Origin: Neurospora intermedia
Lineage: Eukaryota > Ascomycota > Sordariomycetes > Sordariales > Sordariaceae
Reading direction: 5' to 3'
Length of the DNA: 64,000 nucleotides
NCBI GenBank assembly: GCA_037102815.1
Contig: BTPP01000002.1
Span: forward strand, 3,658,001 to 3,722,000
A program made the position numbers and the translations under genes. Below, in pieces: positions 36,942 to 48,759 of this stretch (position 1 is the stretch's first letter; the number at the start of each line of letters is the position of its first letter). The notes below the pieces were generated by a model. That model saw only the letters and a list, made by a program, of their open reading frames with translations, was not told where the DNA came from and searched no databases.

Positions 36942-38134
36942 ATGATGGCGCAGCAACTCTACCTCCAACTTCATTACTCTGGCCTCAGCCCTACCACCGA
37001 GTTTCACTCACCCACGACAAACTACGACAGGACATCGTCATCATCATTATCACCATCCCCTGTGATGGCTGTTGGCACAGTCTTTAGGCCAACCAGACCT
37101 GAGGACTGGGAGCCATACCGGGATCTGATAGCTCATCTGTATACGACGATGAAGCTAAAGGATGTCATGAATGAGATGCACACAAGACATAATTTCAAGG
37201 CAACGTAAGTCTATGCTTTCGAAATCAAAATGTAATCCAAAAAAAAAAAAAGATAGAAAAGAAAAGAAAAGAAAAAGCTAATAATAATCGTTAGCGAGAA
37301 GCAGTATAAGACGCAGATCAAAAAGTGGAACCTGGACACCAAGTACACCAAGGCGTCCGAATACATGGCCATGATCAAGACCAAGAGGCGACGAGAAAAT
37401 GAAAACCCACCAAAACAAACACGCTTCATTCTCCGAGGGCGACCAGTGGATCCAAAAGACATTAACCGGTTCGAGAAGCGGGCATCCAAGAAGGGAATGA
37501 TAAAGGATGAAGAGCTCGCCTACAACGCCAAGGGTATGCCCCACAACAATCGTCACTACGGTTCCTGTCAACAAGTTAACACATTCGGGTATGAAGAAGC
37601 AGAGGATATTGAAGATCTGGTTTACATCACTCCCTCACCCTCACCAGAGCCGAACTTTTCATCATGTAAGACCTCACTTAGTACTCACTGAGATCCCCTG
37701 ACCGACATCAACAATTGGAAACTAACACAAACTTTCCGGTGCTACGAAAAGACGCCCCTCCCCCACCTCCAACACAATACCAAACAACCGAATACCATGA
37801 GCAATAGCAATTAACGGGAGTGGGAGCTCATCATCAAGCACCCACGACGGACGATCTCATCGGGGACTGGCTGGCCCGCGGGAGATTTGCTACCACCACT
37901 AGTGCTAGCACTTCTCAGGAATATCACCACCACCAGCAGCCTCAGTCAGCATACCCGTCGTATCCATCGTATGCCCATCATCAGTACACGACGGCAGTCC
38001 AGAGCACTCATTCCCATATACACCAGCAGCAGCAACAGCAGCATCAGCATCAGCATCAGCATCAGCATCAGCAGCAACAACAACATGGTCATCATGGCCA
38101 CCATCACATCTACAATGATTATAGCAGGCGATGA
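36942..38134 (+). CDS. Clr5-domain protein with Gln/His-rich tail
   Basis: Exons 36942-37204 and 37295-37665 are clear. Across their junction they encode a Clr5-type domain (EDWEPYRDLIAHLYTTMKLK, then EKQYKTQIKKWNLDTKY), found at the start of many fungal proteins of unknown function and named after a fission yeast silencing factor. A basic region (KTKRRRENE, FEKRASKKG) follows. The third exon is ambiguous. Acceptor AG at 37819-37820 joins in frame to LGAHHQAPTTDDLIGDW and a His/Gln-rich tail ending at 38134 (315 aa in all). An acceptor nearer a good CTAAC branch site (GAAAAG at about 37752) gives a Pro-rich exon that stops at a TAG just before that same frame. A nuclear, DNA-associated role is inference. 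Confidence 0.75.
38024..38086 (+). repeat. CAG/CAT/CAA triplet tract
   Basis: Imperfect triplet repeat encoding alternating Gln and His in the tail of the Clr5 protein. It is probably length-polymorphic. Confidence 0.9.
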
Positions 38135-38656
38135 TTCGGAACCATGAAAGAAGAAACGAGGGCGACCAACCCCAAGCTTCGCCCACGAATCGCAAGAAGC
38201 GAAAAAAGATAGCATCTAGGCCTCGCCACAAAAGATATCACCTCATTTGACCATTCTGTCATCGTCACGCCATTCTATCCACACACATCACAGCAGTCAC
38301 TTCACCTCCGAACACGCCACCAACCCACCACCAGAGGTGCTGATGACAAAAAATACCATGTACATAAATAGAAATAGACCTTTTTCAAGTCAAGATAATC
38401 GTGCTTCACCTTTGAAAATAAAACGTTACCACGCAGTTTTCTTTTTCACAGATGCTTCGCTAGAAACTTTGCTGTGAATTGTCGTGTAATCAATCAAAAT
38501 AGTTGCTTCCATTCAACCTTCTAAAATCGAATACAAAAACACCAACTCACAAGACAGGAAATTGCCATGAATCGGACTTAGCTAGGTGACTTCCGATCTC
38601 CGGCATGCGAACGCGGACGAGAACGCAAACGGCAACGGAAACTTACGCAGAGAACA

Positions 38657-38675
38657 TGTGTGTGTGTGTGTGTGT
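38657..38675 (+). repeat. (TG)n microsatellite
   Basis: Nine and a half TG units in non-coding DNA. Confidence 0.9.
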
Positions 38676-38800
38676 CCAGGTCAGGTCCAGTCAGCCTTAC
38701 TGTGTACATATTTAATACCCGGCGTCTTTGGGAAAGTTCCACGCATATTGCTAATCCGGAAGACGGTGGTTTTTCCGTCCGGGGGAATAGCGGGGATGGG

Positions 38801-38828
38801 CACACACACAGAGAGAGAGAGAGAGAGG
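38801..38828 (+). repeat. (CA)5(GA)9 compound microsatellite
   Basis: Five CA units run directly into nine GA units. Confidence 0.9.
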
Positions 38829-39029
38829 GTAAGGGGAGGTACAGAAGTTCTTCTTCTTTTCAATTCTTTTTATTTCAACTTCATTTTTATTTTCATCTTT
38901 ATTTTATTTTTGATATCTCTTGTTCTGTCTTCACGCGAGGAGTGAGGGGGCACGTCCTGGGACAAAATAGATGAGACCAACTAGCTAACAGGTTGGGGAA
39001 AACAAGTAAGCTACCGCTCGTCAAGAAAG

Positions 39030-39065
39030 AAAAAAAAAAAAAAAAGGGGGGGGGGGGGGGGGGGG
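39030..39065 (+). repeat. A16G20 homopurine tract
   Basis: Sixteen A followed directly by twenty G, a 36-nt purine run. The exact length may be affected by sequencing error in homopolymers. Confidence 0.85.
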
Positions 39066-39961
39066 TTGCAAAAGTTTGATGGGGATTACAACAGTACGAA
39101 AAAGACACATCGGCTAGAGTCCCATTTGGATATTATTACTCAGGAATGGCCTAGAACTCAAGATCAAAGGTGTTACAAAGACGCTTGGATGCGTAGTAGG
39201 AGTAAACCCACGGTATAATGTTAAAAATCTCAACTAATATGTCCAGGATGAGGGGGAGCTGTTTTTATGTTGACGGGTACAAGAGATCTTCGGATGGCTC
39301 TATGGAAATTCACCGATTTCAACCTAAGTTGAGAACAGGTCTTCAAATTCACTTGCCCTGATCTACACTACATCTCAGAACCCGATGTGTGTATAGTTCT
39401 ACACTTTCGCTGCGTATGTCTGAGCTGACTTGAACAGCTGACAGTGTGGCGCGTCACGAAAGCGCAAGCGCCTCTGTTGTGGAAAAAAAACAACCACCAA
39501 AAAAATAAATAAAAAATTTGATTTAATACACCTTCACAGATCACCCCAAGCAGGAGTAAGTACCTACGTGGCAATACCATAATTCACGAGCTTCACGGGA
39601 TTGACACAATGAAGGTATGTTCAAAGATACAACCGATGCATAAAATTTTCATGGGTTACTGATATCGAAATAACGACAAACTCCAGGACTGCCTTGAACA
39701 TAATCCTTTGTACCTTCCTAATCACTCAACCTTCCATGATAAATGCTAAACTGCATTACAACTAGCCCATGACTCCCTCGTCTGTGTCATTTTCGTCCTC
39801 CGAATGGGGTAAATAATTCCCAAAATTTCCATCGTCTGAAATTAGGTTGTGAAAGTTCTCGTCACTTCATCACACAAGTCATGAGCATACCTTCGCCGTA
39901 TGGTGAAGGTATCGAATATCTCTTTGATAGGAGACATGGGGTATCACGAGATCAGGTGAAC

Positions 39962-41881
39962 TTAGAGCTCCTCCTTGATCTTGTCGCCAACCTTCTCGGC
40001 GCCCTTCTGGTAAGCATCCGCACCCTCCTTGACCTTGTCTCCGGCCTTGATGGCCTGCTTCTGGGCAACATCAGCACCAATATTAAGCTGGCCCTTGATC
40101 CAATCCCAACCGGCCTTCGCGCTCTCTCCGATCTTAGCAAAGACGGTCTCGGTCGGTGTCGAGGTTCCGTACTTGAAGTAGGTCCACTGACGGCGGGCCA
40201 GAGCACGGAGCTCGTTGAGAGTAGAACCTTGGGGGACAGGCTGGTAGATTGTGTTAATAACTGATTTGCGTATTGAAAGGGTAATCTCAACTTACTACGC
40301 CATAGCTATCAAGGTAAGCCTTGAGATCGCTTTCACTCCAGGTGTCAAAGGTCTGGGCCTTGGCAGAGTCGGTAGCCTTAGCGAGGTAGCTAGTAACGGA
40401 GGCGTAAGAATCGCCACCGGCAGCGGAAGCAGAGGCATATCCAGATTGAGCAGCGGCGAGCAGCTGGTCACGGGTAGCACCGGCCTGGTTGGCGACCTTC
40501 TTGCCAGCGGCATCACCGTGGGCAAGAAGATAGTTCTTCAAGTTGTCATATGTCCAGTCATCGAAGGTCCAAGCAGTGTAACCAGAAGCAGCCTTGTGGG
40601 CGTGCTTACGGGCCAGGGCGCGGAGTTCATCAATCTTGGAAGCCTGGGGGACGGGGACACCGCGAGCGTCGAGATAGGCCTTGAGGCGAGTCTCAGACCA
40701 CGTGTTGATAGCCTTGTCAAAAGCATCCGCAGCAGCCTGGGAAGCGGCATCAGTGGCCTTGGCATAGTTGGAGCCGATGTTAGAGGTAGCAGCACCAAAA
40801 GCCGAAGAAGCAGAAGCAGAAAGGGTATCACCAAGGAGATCGGCGCGGTGCTTGCGGACAAGGGCACGAAGCTGGTTGAGCTTGGTGCCCTGGGGTACGG
40901 GAATTCCGTTCTTGTCACAGAAGTCCTTGAGCTGGGACTCGCTCCAGGCATCGATGAGCTTGTCGGTCAGGGTCGCATAAGCAGCTTGGGCGCTGGAGGT
41001 GGCACTGGCCTGTTGCTCCTTCATGCGGAGATAGGCAAGGCGGGAGTTGCGGCGAACAGTAGCGATAAGCTTGTCTCTCTGCAATGATGGTTAATGTTTG
41101 GTCGAGATCTGCACTCACGCATATCAACTTACAGTAGTGGGCTGCGGAGCAGGGATGCCATGGGTATCAAGCCACTCCTTCAAGTCAGACTCAGACCAGG
41201 TCTCATACAGCCAGTTACCAGGGTAGGCAGCAGTCTCGCCAGCCTTTTGAGCGATGGTCTCGTAGCTAGAACGGGCCTTCTCGAGAAGGGTATCACGCTT
41301 ACGGGGCTGGGGGACTGGGATATTGTTAGTACCTTAAGCGGATTTGCGTAAGATGCGAGTATGATGAAGCTTACCTGGAATGCCATGGCGGTCGCAAAAG
41401 GCCTTGAGCTGGCTGTCAGTCCACGAGTCCAAAATCCAGTCCTTCACGTTGAGCCAGGAGTTGTGAGCCTTATCCTCAGACTCATACCAGACACCCTTGA
41501 CCTGGTCGATGAGAGAGTCCTTGGTGGAACCGGCAGAGTCCTTGGTCTCAATTCCCTTCTGCTTCAGGTAGTCGGTGAGCTTGGCAGTATCCCACTCCTT
41601 GTAAGGAGCGACGACCTGGTTATCCCAGTTGGACTGGACGAGCTTCTCAAGCTCCTTGCGGTCCGCGGGTGTAGGATAGGGGACATCGTGGTCGGAAAGC
41701 CATCTCTCGAGCTCAGTCTCGTGCCATTTGTTGTAGGCTGTGACGAAGAAAAAGATCAGTCAGCGGGGGTCTGGCTAAGAACAGAAAAGCGAGATTACGC
41801 ACCAGCATTGGAAAACCACGAGCTGCCGTAAACAGCGTCGGCCACAAGGGCCAGGGAGAGGAAAGTCTTTGCGATCCTCAT
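39962..41881 (-). CDS. ISH1: Ish1-repeat stress-response/nuclear-envelope protein
   Basis: Five exons: 41881..41803, 41737..41375, 41314..41133, 41078..40296 and 40240..39962, giving 561 aa. The N-terminus MRIAKTFLSLALVADAVYG is a signal peptide. The body is about eight copies of a ~50-residue module with core W(S/T)E(S)xLKxYLDxxGxPVPQ followed by KLNxLRALxRKH, for example WSESQLKDFCDKNGIPVPQ and WSETRLKAYLDARGVPVPQ. This is the Ish1 motif, known from fission yeast Ish1, a stress-induced nuclear-envelope protein. Introns often fall at or near PVPQ, which suggests growth by exon-level repeat duplication. The C-terminus is a charged amphipathic Lys/Glu/Ala helix (DKVKEGADAYQKGAEKVG). Location in the ER or nuclear-envelope lumen is inferred from the signal peptide and the family. 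Confidence 0.92.
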
Positions 41882-44420
41882 CGCGGACTGAGTTCAGAGG
41901 TACGTTACAATTGTCGGGGTGAGCAACGAAGACGGCGTGGTCGTGAGGTTGTTGTTTGAAGATTCTGCACACAGATGGTAAGAGTATGTGCTTGGGGGTA
42001 TCAAAAGCTGAGTCGGGTTCCAGTTCAGAAAAAGCAAAAGAGGAATTCAACAGAAGAGAAGGTTAAATCGGCAGAACTTGTTTTGATGTTGGTGTGCCCT
42101 GGGATTCCAGAAGACAAAGGAAGGAAGGAAGGCAGCTGGCTGCTGCGTTGGTCAAAACCAAGGGACTGAAGATCCAAGTGAAAACGAGGGGCGGTCATGG
42201 ACGTCACTCCTGCCCGACTGGTGCCAGGCATTGTGTCGCGTCCTTGTTCTTTCACAAAACACAACAAACAAGCCACAACTGGCACCACGGTTTGGCAGCT
42301 GCCCAGTGTCACGTATTTGGTAGGAACACGAGCATGTCCACAGAAAACAAGAGTGGCAGGCATTCATTATCCACCACCGGCTTCAGAGTTTCTTGTACAG
42401 CCCCGTTTCGATCTACAACTGGCAGGAACAAGCTATCGTCTCGGTCCCTACACAGATGCGATGCTCTGCGAAGGCAAGGTGGACGAGTGAGAGGGGAGGG
42501 GAAGCTCCGATACAATGACGTAATTGGCAGTCGCCGCCTGAACTCCCGCGTGAATTGCTGTTAGCTGAAGCTTGTTGCCGTCTTGCCATTGGTCTGCTGT
42601 CAATCTCTCATCCCTTCTCTGCCTTCGACAAACGAAGGCCGGCATCATCGTTTGCTCTTGTAACCTCCAGCCCCGTCACATCATCGTGTCACAGGCCAAA
42701 ACCAAAACATCTTTCCTGTGCCAAAGCAATGACGTCATGCTGCCGTCCCTAGTGACATTTTGGTGTTGGGCCCAGACCATTGGCGCCAAGACACGCTAAC
42801 TAATAAGCTCTCTTGTTCTCCTAACCCTCGATCAAACAGAAGAAAGAGATGCAGAAGAAGCTGTCGTGAGCTAGATATTTTGATGGTAGATATGATGGAT
42901 GGCAGAAATTGTATTTGGAAGCTGTTGTTCTTTCTGTTGATCTTGCCTATTACCCCACGATGACTCTGGATTAGTGTAAACTGCGGAAATGAAGTCTGAT
43001 ACTCGTTGGGGAGGGGGAACCTGACGGGTAGTCGAGTGTGATGCTGTGAGGATTTGCGACCACCGTTTCAGTCACCACTCATCTCGGGTCACCGTCAACG
43101 CGTGCAGAATTCAGGGTCGTTTGAGAGGTCATCCGATATCGAGATGCCACGTTATGCTCTGCAGCACACCTGTGCAGGGAACTGTCAAGTGTCTCAAAAG
43201 ATGTTTGTACTCTGCAGGAATAACGGGATGGACTGATGTTGATGCATGCCAGGGCACATCTTGCACTGAACTACTCAGCGAGGCAGACGTTCACTCGAGA
43301 ATCGCCGAGCCACGATCCTTCACAACTGACAGAATAATCATGCATCATAAACTATGCCACAAAAAGAAGAAGAAAGCAAAAAAGAAAGAAAAAAATTGAA
43401 AAGAGAAAAACAGGTTGTGATCCATAATCTGATCAAAGCCCAAATCATCTACCTGATCCAAGAATGTCAAGGTTACTAGAGCATCTCGAGGATCGTTTTG
43501 ACAGGATCCACTGGCGTCCTATAGTGATATTTCGTTTTGGTCGTTTCACGTTTTGACATGCCACGTATTGGCGGTAGCGAAGAGGCAGAGTGGTCCTGTT
43601 GTTCTAACGGAGTAAGTACTTCGGGTTTGTCAGATACCAACTATGAGGGATGGTGGTCTAACGTACGGTGGGTGCCAGAATCATGCGGAATTCTGAAAAA
43701 AAATGTGGTGAGAATTCAAAGTCAATGTTTAAACCATGAGAGATCTCTCTGGCAAACGACCTACACCTGGATCTTCATTCAAGCTGCAGGTCTTTATTGG
43801 GTTAGTTCTGAAGACCAAGCTTTGGATCATCAGGAGCGAGTTGCAATCGGTTGTACTTTGTACAGTTCGCATCTTGAGCCACGAAAAGAAGCTAAGTACA
43901 TCCACATCATGGAAGAAGCGTTCGAAAATCAATAAATGAGGTGTGATAGAAGCAGCAAACCACTGATGTAGCAACTCAAAGACGAGATGCAAAATGATAT
44001 TGAAGAATGATCAAAATCAAACAACAGGTTGTCACAGTGTCAATGGACCATATACGGAAACCCGTGAAATCTGTTTGATGCTATACTTAACATTTTAGTT
44101 TTACCAAGACAATATCAGGGCAGCGAAACCGGTAGACTGGAAACCGTTTCACCGTCAGAATGAGAGTACCGGGTAGGCAACATGACAGTGAGTTAACAAG
44201 AAGGCCAGCAAACATTGTTCATCAGAGTCATCAAGCCTCTGGGTTATCGAGTATTGGGATGGCATGGCAAGTCATCAGAGTAAAACGCTTCATTATGATA
44301 CAAGACATGCCCAACCCAACGCTAGCTCTATTGCATGCCGAATTTCTATGAACCGTCCATGACCTTGCTGTTTGCCGTAGTTCGGTCGTCGCTTTCAGTA
44401 CGGTAGGAAATGCAATAACA
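41882..44420. other. Intergenic stretch, nothing recognised
   Basis: About 2.5 kb between the Ish1-repeat gene start and the Rpt5 3' end. Open frames of 110-156 codons lack protein-like features. Several A-rich runs lie near 43.36 kb. Confidence 0.4.
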
Positions 44421-46004
44421 TTAAGCGTAGAAGTTGACGGTCTGAACGCGTGGTCAGTAAGCAGCACACAAGCATTGGTTCTCTTAGGGGAAATACTCAC
44501 TTCCTTCTTCTTGGCCTGCACCTCAGAAATAGCGTCAACGTAGTGTTCGTGTCCAATCTGGTTTTTGCCCATACGGAGGGCAATCATGCCAGCCTCAACA
44601 CACACGGCCTTCAGCATGGCACCGCCAAATTCATCCGTGCTGCGCGCCAACTCGCCCCAGTTAACGCCGGGGTTGACCTTCATCTTCCTGGAATGGATCT
44701 TGAGAATCTGTGCGCGTGCCTCCTCGTTCGGAAGAGGGAACTCGATCTTGCGGTCGAGACGACCGGAACGAAGCAAAGCGGGGTCGAGGACGTCGATACG
44801 GTTCGTCGCGGCGAGGACCTTGATACGGTCGTCAGAAGCGAAACCGTCGAGCTGGTTGAGGAGCTCCAACATAGTTCGCTGGACTTCACGATCGCCGGAC
44901 TTCTCGCTGTCAAAACGCTTGGTACCGACGGCATCCAACTCGTCGATGAAAATAATTGACGGGGCCTTCTCTTTTGCTAGGGCGAAGCAGTCCCTTACGA
45001 GCTTGGCACCGTCTCCTATAAACATCTGCACTAGCTGGGGGCCAGCAAGCTTGAGGAATGTGGCATCTGTCTGAGCGGCGCAAGCTCTGGCGAGTAGAGT
45101 CTTGCCTGTTCCGGGAGGTCCGTACATCAAAGCTCCTATTCCAGAAGTTAGCAGCAATACCACAGCAGCGAGTTTCTGCTCCATCTTGGTGAAGACATAC
45201 CCTTGGGCGCCTTGATACCGATCTTCTTAAACCGTTCGGCTTCCTTCATAGGCCACACAATAGCCTCGACAAGTTCGTCAATCTGCTTGTCGAGACCACC
45301 GACATCTGTGTACTTCTCCTGAGGCTTCTCGTCGACCTCCATGGCCTTGACTCTGCTGTCGTACTCGGCGGGCAACGTATCCAGAATAAGGTACGAATCC
45401 TTGTTAACACCGATGAGATCGCCGGGCTTCAACTTCTCGGGGTCGACCAAGCCGATGAGAGGGAGGAAGATGGTCTGTCTGGTCGATGTCTTGATGACTG
45501 CCGATTTACCCACGCGCGTGGCATCCAAGTCGATGTTGGCGCCCTCTTCGGAGGACTCGGCGGTCGGGTCAAGGTCCAAAAGTTCAACGACATTTCCTAC
45601 GAGATAGGGAAGTTGTCTGATGAGGCCAGCGTTAGCAGGGGAGGTTTGGCGGCTACTGAAGGCAAGCCTTAGGGGAGTGTAGGGGATATTTACCGGTTGT
45701 TGGCAATCTTTTCTTGGTTCTCCTTGATCTTGTCCTTCATGGTAGCCCTCTCATGTGATAACCGCTGGTATTCGCTCTTCATGATTCTGGCATCGTTCTC
45801 GAGGAGGCGCTTCCGCATCAGGATGTCCTCTGTGCTCAAACTCAGGATCTCCTCATCTAGGATGTCATCGGCCTCGGGCTCGGCATCCTTCATCTCGGCA
45901 TCGCTATCTCCCTCCTTCTTGTTGTTCTTATCCTTGTCCTGATCCTTCTTCTTGTCCTCGCGCTCACGGCGATCGAGGTCGTCGAGTTCCTCGAGGGTCG
46001 ACAT
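44421..46004 (-). CDS. RPT5: 26S proteasome regulatory ATPase Rpt5 (subunit 6A)
   Basis: Four exons: 46004..45694, 45616..45201, 45135..44501 and a 21-nt exon 44441..44421, giving 460 aa. An acidic head and a coiled coil (about residues 55-103) come first, then the OB-fold region. The AAA+ domain has Walker A GPPGTGKT, Walker [12 protein letters not shown], sensor-1 region VLAATNRID and arginine fingers [35 protein letters not shown] is typical of proteasomal ATPases. Rpt5 is one of six ring ATPases that unfold substrates and open the 20S gate. The last exon encodes TVNFYA, which ends in the HbYX-type tail (FYA) that docks into the 20S alpha ring. If the last intron is retained, the frame stays open and this tail is lost. 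Confidence 0.97.
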
Positions 46005-46731
46005 GGCTGACGCAGGCGGTTGCGAATGTGGGGTATCGGTAAGGAAAGTCGCAAGGGCGCAGAGATCGGGTTACTGATCCTCTGTATGTAACCTCCACGG
46101 AATTTGAAAACGACGGCGTGGAGTAGTAGTGGTGGTTAGTGATGAAAATCGCCGTTGTTTGCGTTGTGGTTGGGAGACCGTCGGTCGTGCTTGTAGTGCA
46201 GTGCTGCGTGGATGGTGGCAGTTGCGTGGTCGACGGCATGCGGCACAGAGCTTCGAGTGCTGTCGGTGGTTGACCAGGAGCTGGGCTGCAGGCAAAAGCG
46301 CGACGTAACAAGGCCGGGTACCTAACGCCCCACAGTATGTACTTCAGCTCTAGACCCCACTCTGACCCCAGAGTGAACCAGCCACAGCTGACTAACCACG
46401 CGGCATCGGCCATTCAGGTTCACGGTCTCAATTCAGTCGAGTTTCACTGCACGATCATTCATCTGCTGTGCTTCATTCACTTTCGATGGTCATGAAGTCT
46501 CAAACAGAGTTAACGAAAACCCTTAAGCTTGTCCCTTACGGGGAAGCGGCCCGATAACATGGGGATTGTTTCGATACATCCCTCATCGGACTAACAATGT
46601 ACCAGCGCATTACATTAGAGTACGAGAAGGCCGTATTCACGCCTCTCGTCAAGTGTCAAGTATCAACTCTTTTAGGACAACCACGATGCCGGACTGGTCC
46701 TGACGCGTTGAGCCCCAATAACCACAGTCGT
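46005..46731. other. Intergenic, Rpt5 promoter region
   Basis: 727 nt between the Rpt5 start and the 3' end of the UPF0132-like gene (same strand). No further gene is seen. Confidence 0.4.
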
Positions 46732-47563
46732 TTACTCATCGTCCAAGATCCCGCTTGCTATCGGCCCAAAAATCGGTACTTCGTATCTGGAAACCAAGTC
46801 AGCTTTTGTCCACTTGTTTGGATCCCGAAAGACATACCTGTCTAACGTGTCGGCGTCCCTATAAGCATTAATAACCAGCCATCCTACCAACGCCAAATCC
46901 GCCAGAAATAACAGCCAGCTAAGGAAACTCGACCAAGAAATCAACAAATGAAGCACAAACAATGCCGTAAAAAGCAGACTGGACTGCCATGCGTGGAACC
47001 TAATCCCCAGTTCTACATGTCAGCAACGCTAACTTCTCGACCATACCGAGAGATGGGTCTTGTTTCACTCACCTGACATAATCACTCTTCCGCTCCAAAA
47101 TCAACAGCAAAATAGCTCCCAGCGGCGGCACCGCCAAATACGCCAAACACGCCTCATAATCCAGCCTCAGTCCCAAGCTCGTATCAAACTCGGACACCAT
47201 CCCCTCTCGAGCGCCCAGCGCATTGAAATATTCGCCCATGCTTCCTCCTACTCCTCCTCCACCACTGCCGTTCCTACTGCTGAACCCAATGCCACTGCCG
47301 ATCCCATTGGCGGTGCCAGGAGTAGCACTCGGACTTTGATACCTGCTGATGCCCTCACCCGACCAAGCACGATGTGGTTGTGGGTGTAGAAGTGGCGGAG
47401 GCGATACTTGCGCTGGGCGCTGTTGGTACTTGTTACCGCTGCCGGGGGAGTAGGAAGAACGGCGGCCGTAGTCCCATGATGTGCGTGGGGAGGAGGTGGA
47501 GTCGGGTGGTGAGATGGTGCGCCCATGCTCCGGGGGTGCGGCTTGGTAAGGTGCGAAGTCCAT
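46732..47563 (-). CDS. Small membrane protein, UPF0132/DUF4870-like
   Basis: Three exons, 47563..47073, 46999..46838 and 46786..46732, give 235 aa. The first half is Ser/Pro/Gly-rich and probably disordered. The second half has GLRLDYEACLAYLAVPPLGA, then LLLILERKSDYVRFHAWQSS, then a long hydrophobic stretch (LFVLHLLISW, LLFLADLALVGWL) and ends YEVPIFGPIASGILDDE. The order of three to four membrane helices with the K-x-VRFHAWQS loop is the signature of this conserved, uncharacterised membrane family. Its function is unknown. The last intron is 51 nt, a multiple of three, and contains no in-frame stop, so retention would insert 17 residues between DTLDR and YEVPIF. Confidence 0.87.
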
Positions 47564-48759
47564 TGTTTTGTTGTTCTTGTGTTTTGCCTTTCTCGATGCA
47601 ATTGTGATGTGTAGTAGCTTAAGAAATCTCGTGTGCGATTATTGGAATGCTCCTTTCGATTCGCAAGAGCGTGTCGTTATGTCAGGTATGTATCGTATCC
47701 TTGCGTGATGGTCCCGTAACTCGTTATCGTCTCTTCGTTCCGGCCGTTGCTCGTTAGTGGTTGTATTTTGGAAGTGGCTGTTACTCTGCCCGCAGTTGGT
47801 TTTGATAGTGGGTTCAAGTTGACGCAGATTGCCGTAGACGACGTATGTATACTCTGCGAACGAGAGATGAGAGATGGAATGGCACAATGCTCAAGTCCGT
47901 ATCTTGAAGGGTGGGTTGATGAGAGGTTGAGTGGAGTTGAAGACAGCGGGGATGATCGAGATACGTAGATAGCTTGTGACTGATGGGGTTTGACGAGCGG
48001 GAAGCTTTCGGGAGGGGAAGGAATCGGTAGCTCAGCGGCGCCTTTTCAGTGAGAAGTGGCCAAGATCATCATCGTGAAGATGCAAATGCAAGCTGTCGAG
48101 GCGCGATGCGGCCCTCGTTCGCTGCAATGTGATATCAGCACAGGAATGTAGTCGTATAGGATTTCCCAACGGTCAATCCTTGAAATTCCGTCGTGAGTGG
48201 TTTTTGTAACAGACAGCAGCCCATGCAAAGGCAATCTAGCAATTATGCGTTGCAGAGTCCAGGGGCAGTTCCATACGGTCACTTGATGGTCTTGGTATTC
48301 TGTCAGTGAACACCATTGGGAGGCAGCTATGACCGGAAGGGAAGCGAGTGCAGGGGTGTACATTAGCAAACGACTGCAGGGACCACCTCCCTTACACCGG
48401 GCCTTTAACATCAGCGGGGTCGAGCCTAGCTACCTCTAGGTAGTACAGACCTCACTTGATCATCAAGGTCCTCTGCTAAGAACCCGAAGCTGCACCGTTG
48501 TCCGAAGAGATCGTCAACCCGCCAGTCAGCATCAAACACAAACGAGACACTGTCAGATCATTTGCGCTTTTACATATGTCTTTGTTACATTGTATTGTAC
48601 ACCAGATCTTTTGTACTTGATCTCTTATAAAGTGGCAGCATCGCATCACTAGGTCCGGCAAGCCTGAGGAATGTAAAGCACTCAGACCTTTGGTGTTTGT
48701 GGGGTAAATTGGGCTCCCATATTTCCGGTTGTTCGCACTTGACTTCACGCTGATCAGCT
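47564..48759. other. Intergenic stretch, nothing recognised
   Basis: About 1.2 kb between the UPF0132-like gene start and the 3' end of the uL10m gene. No gene is seen. Confidence 0.4.

Larger units (their letters stand above)
38135..39961. other. Intergenic, rich in simple repeats
   Basis: Between the 3' ends of the Clr5 gene and the Ish1-repeat gene (convergent). It holds (TG)n, (CA)n(GA)n and an A16G20 purine run. No gene is recognised. Confidence 0.45.

Noticed and set aside
40251-41087. 278-aa open frame on the plus strand
   Set aside because: It is the antisense shadow of the Ish1-repeat gene, whose repeats, signal peptide and splice sites lie on the minus strand.
43537-43935. 132-aa plus-strand open frame
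   Set aside because: Non-ATG start, no protein-like pattern and no family resemblance. It lies in an otherwise gene-free stretch.
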